A stretch of DNA of 7,586 bases from positions 1 through 7,586 of the forward strand of contig CABUZD010000079.1 in the NCBI GenBank assembly GCA_902495945.1. Reading direction: 5' to 3'. Positions 5,102 to 7,586 of the stretch are shown one piece after another. Position 1 is the first letter of the stretch, and each line of letters begins with the position of its first letter. The notes beneath the pieces are model-generated. The model saw only the letters and a list, made by a program, of their open reading frames with translations, did no database searches and was not told the DNA's origin. Made by a program: the position numbers and the translations under genes. Source of the stretch: an uncultured Collinsella sp. (GTDB lineage: Bacteria > Actinomycetota > Coriobacteriia > Coriobacteriales > Coriobacteriaceae).

Positions 5102-5557
5102 CTAGAGGAGGTTGAGGGGGAGCTGGGGGGCGTCACCCCAGAGCTTTTCGAGACGGTAGAAGTCGCGCGCCTCGGGAGTGAAGACGTGGACGACAACCGA
5201 ACCGTAGTCCATGAGCATCCAGGTCTTCTGCTCGCGGCCCTCGATGGAGAACGGATGCTCGCCGCAAGCCTCGGCGACCTTCTCCTCGATCTCGTCGACG
5301 ATCGAATCGACCTGGCGGTTGTTGGTACCGGTGGCGAGCACAAAGTAGTCGCACACATCGGAAAGCTCGGTCAGGTCGAGCACCTGAACGTCCTCGCCCT
5401 TCTTGTCGTAGGCGGCCTGCGCGGCGGCGCGGGCGACATCCTCGGCGGCGACACCGCTCGCGGACAGCGAGGCGGCAGTGCGGTCGGACGTGGCGGCGAA
5501 GCTCTTGTGCTCCACACCTTCAAGAATCTGCTCGTCGGTCATGGTCTCGTCGGCCAT
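5102..5557 (-). CDS. rsfS: Ribosomal silencing factor RsfS (YbeB/Iojap family)
   Basis: RsfS binds uL14 on the 50S subunit and blocks joining with 30S, slowing translation during starvation or stationary phase. The 151-aa product has the domain at about 40-150: ARAAAQAAYDKKGEDVQVLD (42-61), then SDVCDYFVLATGTNNRQVDS (66-85), MDYGSVVVHVFTPEARDFYR (116-135) and LEKLWGDAP (136-144). Usual members have 105-120 residues, so about 38 extra residues stand at the N-terminus; they are rich in Ala, Ser, Asp and Glu and look disordered. The ATG at 5557 has GAGG 6 nt upstream, whereas the second Met (codon 6) has no good site, so the extension is likely translated at least in part. It is the last gene of the obgE unit, 27 bp after yqeK and just before the terminator. 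This order is common in bacteria. Confidence 0.95.
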   Translation of the reverse strand: MADETMTDEQILEGVEHKSFAATSDRTAASLSASGVAAEDVARAAAQAAYDKKGEDVQVLDLTELSDVCDYFVLATGTNNRQVDSIVDEIEEKVAEACGEHPFSIEGREQKTWMLMDYGSVVVHVFTPEARDFYRLEKLWGDAPQLPLNLL

Positions 5558-5584
5558 GGAATACCTCTTTCTAGTCAGCCCGAG

Positions 5585-6193
5585 CTAGCGCAGCTGGGCG
5601 TAATGGTTGTAAATCGAAATAGCCGTGGGATAAAGATAGCGCCCGGACTGGATCACATAGACCAGACCCTGCGCAAAACAGGAGAAGAACAACTCGTCGA
5701 GTGAGGACTTCCCCACCATCTTGCGCAGCGCATGGGCATAATCGCCGTGGCGGTTGGGTTCGATGGCATCGGCCACAAAGACCACCATATCGAGCGGCGT
5801 CATGTCGCAGTCACCCACGGTGTGACGGTCGACAGCCTGGAAAACGGCCGGCGACAGTTCGGGAAAAAGCTGCGGAAGTTCATAGGCGGCAACAGGGCCA
5901 TGCAAAAGCGGCGTCGCGGCGGAAGGAGAGCCGGCAATCTTAATGCCGTAATGCAGAGCGCGCGTGACCAGCTCGTCGTCGGAGAGCACTTTGTCCCAGT
6001 CATGGATCAGGCCGGCGGCAGCGGCATCAAAGCGGTCAACGCCGTAGACCTCGGCCAGATGAAGTGCGGTCTCGGCAACACCCAGCGAATGCACATAGCG
6101 CTTGCGCTTATCCTTCATGCGAACATCGAGCAGCTCTTGAATGCGCTTGAGCAGCGCGCGCTCATCGCCCTCAAACTGATCCTCTACCGACAA
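5585..6193 (-). CDS. yqeK: YqeK-family HD hydrolase, likely symmetrical Ap4A hydrolase (TTG start)
   Basis: Members of this family in Gram-positives cut diadenosine tetraphosphate (Ap4A) symmetrically into two ADP, lowering an alarmone made by aminoacyl-tRNA synthetases under stress. The 202-aa protein shows the HD-domain metal ligands: His35 in RYVHSLGVAETA (32-43), His64-Asp65 in GLIHDWDK (61-68), His98 in LLHG, His124 in DRHTVG (122-127), and Asp142 in VADAIEPNR (140-148). This spacing and the DAIEPxR motif are typical of YqeK. The start is TTG at 6193, with only a weak GGGGG before it. The next ATG (codon 26) has no ribosome-binding site and would remove most of the first helix, so TTG is preferred with moderate certainty. 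It lies between nadD (12 bp upstream) and rsfS, the usual place. Hydrolase activity is taken from the family. Confidence 0.93.
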   Translation of the reverse strand: MSVEDQFEGDERALLKRIQELLDVRMKDKRKRYVHSLGVAETALHLAEVYGVDRFDAAAAGLIHDWDKVLSDDELVTRALHYGIKIAGSPSAATPLLHGPVAAYELPQLFPELSPAVFQAVDRHTVGDCDMTPLDMVVFVADAIEPNRHGDYAHALRKMVGKSSLDELFFSCFAQGLVYVIQSGRYLYPTAISIYNHYAQLR

Positions 6194-6205
6194 CGTAGAC
6201 CCCCA

Positions 6206-6883
6206 TCACTCAAAATCTTCTTGGCCCAAATCGGCATATAGCCTGCGTTTGCGAATGTAGCCGAGCACGGACTCGCTCGTAAGATAGCGCACGCTCATAC
6301 CGCGGGCAACACGCTTGCGAATGTTCGTCGAGCTGATCGCCAGCGCCGGAATCTGAATATAGCGCACGTCGAACGGCAGCCCCGACTCTTTGATTCGGGC
6401 ACGCGCCGTATCGATATCAAAGCCCGGTCGCGTCGCCGCAATAAAGGTAGCAAGCTCAGCGATTCGTTCGGCATCATGCCAAGTCACAATATCGATAATC
6501 GCGTCGGCGCCCGTAATAAAGTAGAGCTTTACCTGCGACGGGTAAAAGTCGCGAAGGGCATGAAGCGTATCGGCCGTATAGGTTACACCCGGACGGTCGA
6601 TCTCGAACCGGCTCGCCAAAAAGGCCGGGTTCGCGGCGGTGGCGAGGACCGTCATGGCATAACGGTCCTCGGCAGGCGTCACCGGCTTGTCAAGCTTAAA
6701 GGCAGGAGAGCCCGCCGGCATAAAGAGCACAGCGTCCAAGTCGAGCGACTCGCGCGCCTGCTCGGCGGTCACCAGGTGCCCGTAATGGATGGGATCAAAG
6801 GTGCCACCCATAATGCCGAGCCTAAACTCCTGCCCGTCCTCTAGAGGAAGCTCGGGCAGACCGATTCCACCGCGCAGCGACAT
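6206..6883 (-). CDS. nadD: Nicotinate-nucleotide adenylyltransferase
   Basis: NadD joins nicotinate mononucleotide and ATP to make deamido-NAD, an essential step shared by de novo and salvage NAD synthesis. The 225-aa protein has the nucleotidyltransferase signature GGTFDPIHYGHL at 26-37, with the HxGH element as His33-Tyr-Gly-His36, then TGADAIIDIVTWHD in the middle and the C-terminal ATP-binding ISSTNIRKR at 183-191. A C-terminal YIRKRRLY is also typical. The N-terminus is about 20 residues longer than in most homologues, which start just before the GGTFDP strand; no better start is seen between the two. The ATG lies 3 nt after the obgE stop (TAAGCCATG), with GGAGG 11 nt upstream inside obgE, so translation is probably coupled. 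yqeK follows after 12 bp. Confidence 0.96.
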   Translation of the reverse strand: MSLRGGIGLPELPLEDGQEFRLGIMGGTFDPIHYGHLVTAEQARESLDLDAVLFMPAGSPAFKLDKPVTPAEDRYAMTVLATAANPAFLASRFEIDRPGVTYTADTLHALRDFYPSQVKLYFITGADAIIDIVTWHDAERIAELATFIAATRPGFDIDTARARIKESGLPFDVRYIQIPALAISSTNIRKRVARGMSVRYLTSESVLGYIRKRRLYADLGQEDFE

Positions 6884-6886
6884 GGC

Positions 6887-7586
6887 TTACTCGCCCTCCG
6901 AGGTCTCGGCATCGCCCGCGGCATCCGCCGCATCGACAACCTCGACTCCCTCATCCGCAGCATCGGCCACGTCAATGGCTTCAACGGCAACGTCCTCGCC
7001 AGCATCCTCGAGCTCCTCGTACTCCGAGAAGTCCTCGGCGCCCTCAAAGTCAAAGGCGCGCTGGCAAATGCGGACCTCGTCGCCCGCACGGCAACCGGCC
7101 TTCTCGAGCGCGTCGTCAACACCCATACGCGCAAACTTATGCTGCAGGTAAATGACGGCTTCCTCGTTTTCCCAGTCGGTCTGGATGACCATGCGCTCGA
7201 TGGCACGACCGACCACGCGGAAGGCACCGGGCTCTTCCTGAACAATGCGGAAACGCTTCTCACGCTGCAGGCGACGGCGCTCCCACTCATCGTCGCGCAG
7301 AACGACCGGCTCATCCGAGACAGCCAACTCGGCGCGCAGCTTAGCCACCTGCTCGCCCACGGCAAGCATCAGCGTGTTGAGGCCGGCGCCCGTCACGGCA
7401 GACACGGCAAAGAACATATGTCCATCGTCGAGCGCTGCGCGCTTGAGGTCGGCAATCTTGTCGGCCGTGCCCGGCGCATCGCACTTGTTGGCAACGACGA
7501 TCTGCGGACGCTCCGAAAGCTCGGCGCCATACTGCTCGAGCTCGCGGTTGATGATGTGGTAATCCTCGACCGGATCGCGATCCTCA
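6887..7586 (-). CDS. obgE: GTPase Obg, C-terminal part (5' end beyond window)
   Basis: This is the 3' part of an Obg/CgtA GTPase, about 232 codons; the N-terminal glycine-rich Obg fold and G1-G3 motifs lie outside the window. Obg binds the 50S subunit, helps its late assembly and links it to (p)ppGpp. Visible parts, in order, are DPVEDYHIINRELEQYG, the G4 motif VVANKCD (NKCD at 7489-7478), the G5 motif SAVTGAGL, and a linker rich in Arg and Glu. The OCT domain follows, running from FRIVQEEPGAFRVVGRAIER through GVDDALEKAGCRAGDEVRIC. After it comes a tail of about 50 residues rich in Asp, Glu, Ala and Val. OCT is present in actinobacterial and Firmicutes Obg but not in E. coli. nadD starts 3 nt downstream. 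Upstream rplU and rpmA would be expected but cannot be seen. Confidence 0.96.
   Translation of the reverse strand, partial: EDRDPVEDYHIINRELEQYGAELSERPQIVVANKCDAPGTADKIADLKRAALDDGHMFFAVSAVTGAGLNTLMLAVGEQVAKLRAELAVSDEPVVLRDDEWERRRLQREKRFRIVQEEPGAFRVVGRAIERMVIQTDWENEEAVIYLQHKFARMGVDDALEKAGCRAGDEVRICQRAFDFEGAEDFSEYEELEDAGEDVAVEAIDVADAADEGVEVVDAADAAGDAETSEGE

Noticed and set aside
1..7586. A novel defence, mobile or biosynthetic system
   Set aside because: Every substantial open region is accounted for by recognised housekeeping genes in common order; no transposase, integrase, CRISPR repeat, toxin-antitoxin pair or unassigned gene was found.

Overview
The window is GC-rich chromosomal DNA packed with short-spaced housekeeping genes. 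It looks like an actinobacterium of class Coriobacteriia, and Collinsella or a near relative is my best guess. The reasons are the high GC third positions, an Obg and a bS16 with long Ala/acidic tails, a TrmD with an insertion like that of other actinobacteria, and a two-subunit glycyl-tRNA synthetase (most actinomycetes use the single-chain form). The genus is inferred from memory of these features, not from a search.

There are three transcription units. (1) A minus-strand unit runs from about 3600 down past position 1: rpsP, a KH-domain gene (khpA), rimM, trmD, lepB, glyQ, and the first 28 codons of glyS. It starts at a promoter at 3608-3636. This is the classic 30S-maturation and tRNA-modification operon, here followed by signal peptidase I and glycyl-tRNA synthetase; rplS, which often follows trmD, is absent. 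(2) dinB (Y-family DNA polymerase IV) is on the plus strand, divergent from rpsP, and appears to be leaderless. (3) A second minus-strand unit enters from the right edge: obgE (3' part), nadD, yqeK, rsfS. It ends at a strong intrinsic terminator at 5019-5060, which sits between the convergent rsfS and dinB.

The two minus-strand units share a theme of ribosome assembly and translation: bS16, RimM, KhpA, Obg and RsfS act on the ribosome or RNA, TrmD modifies tRNA, and GlyQS charges tRNA. NadD makes NAD and YqeK removes Ap4A.

I see no mobile element, CRISPR array, RNA gene or unfamiliar multi-gene system. The points most worth a second look are small: paired hairpins at the khpA/rimM junction with the rimM TTG start in a loop; Glu where TrmD normally has its catalytic Asp; a leaderless dinB with a poor -35; and an 8-bp inverted repeat in the dinB/rpsP divergent region. 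The longest gene-free stretch is 201 bp (3552-3752).
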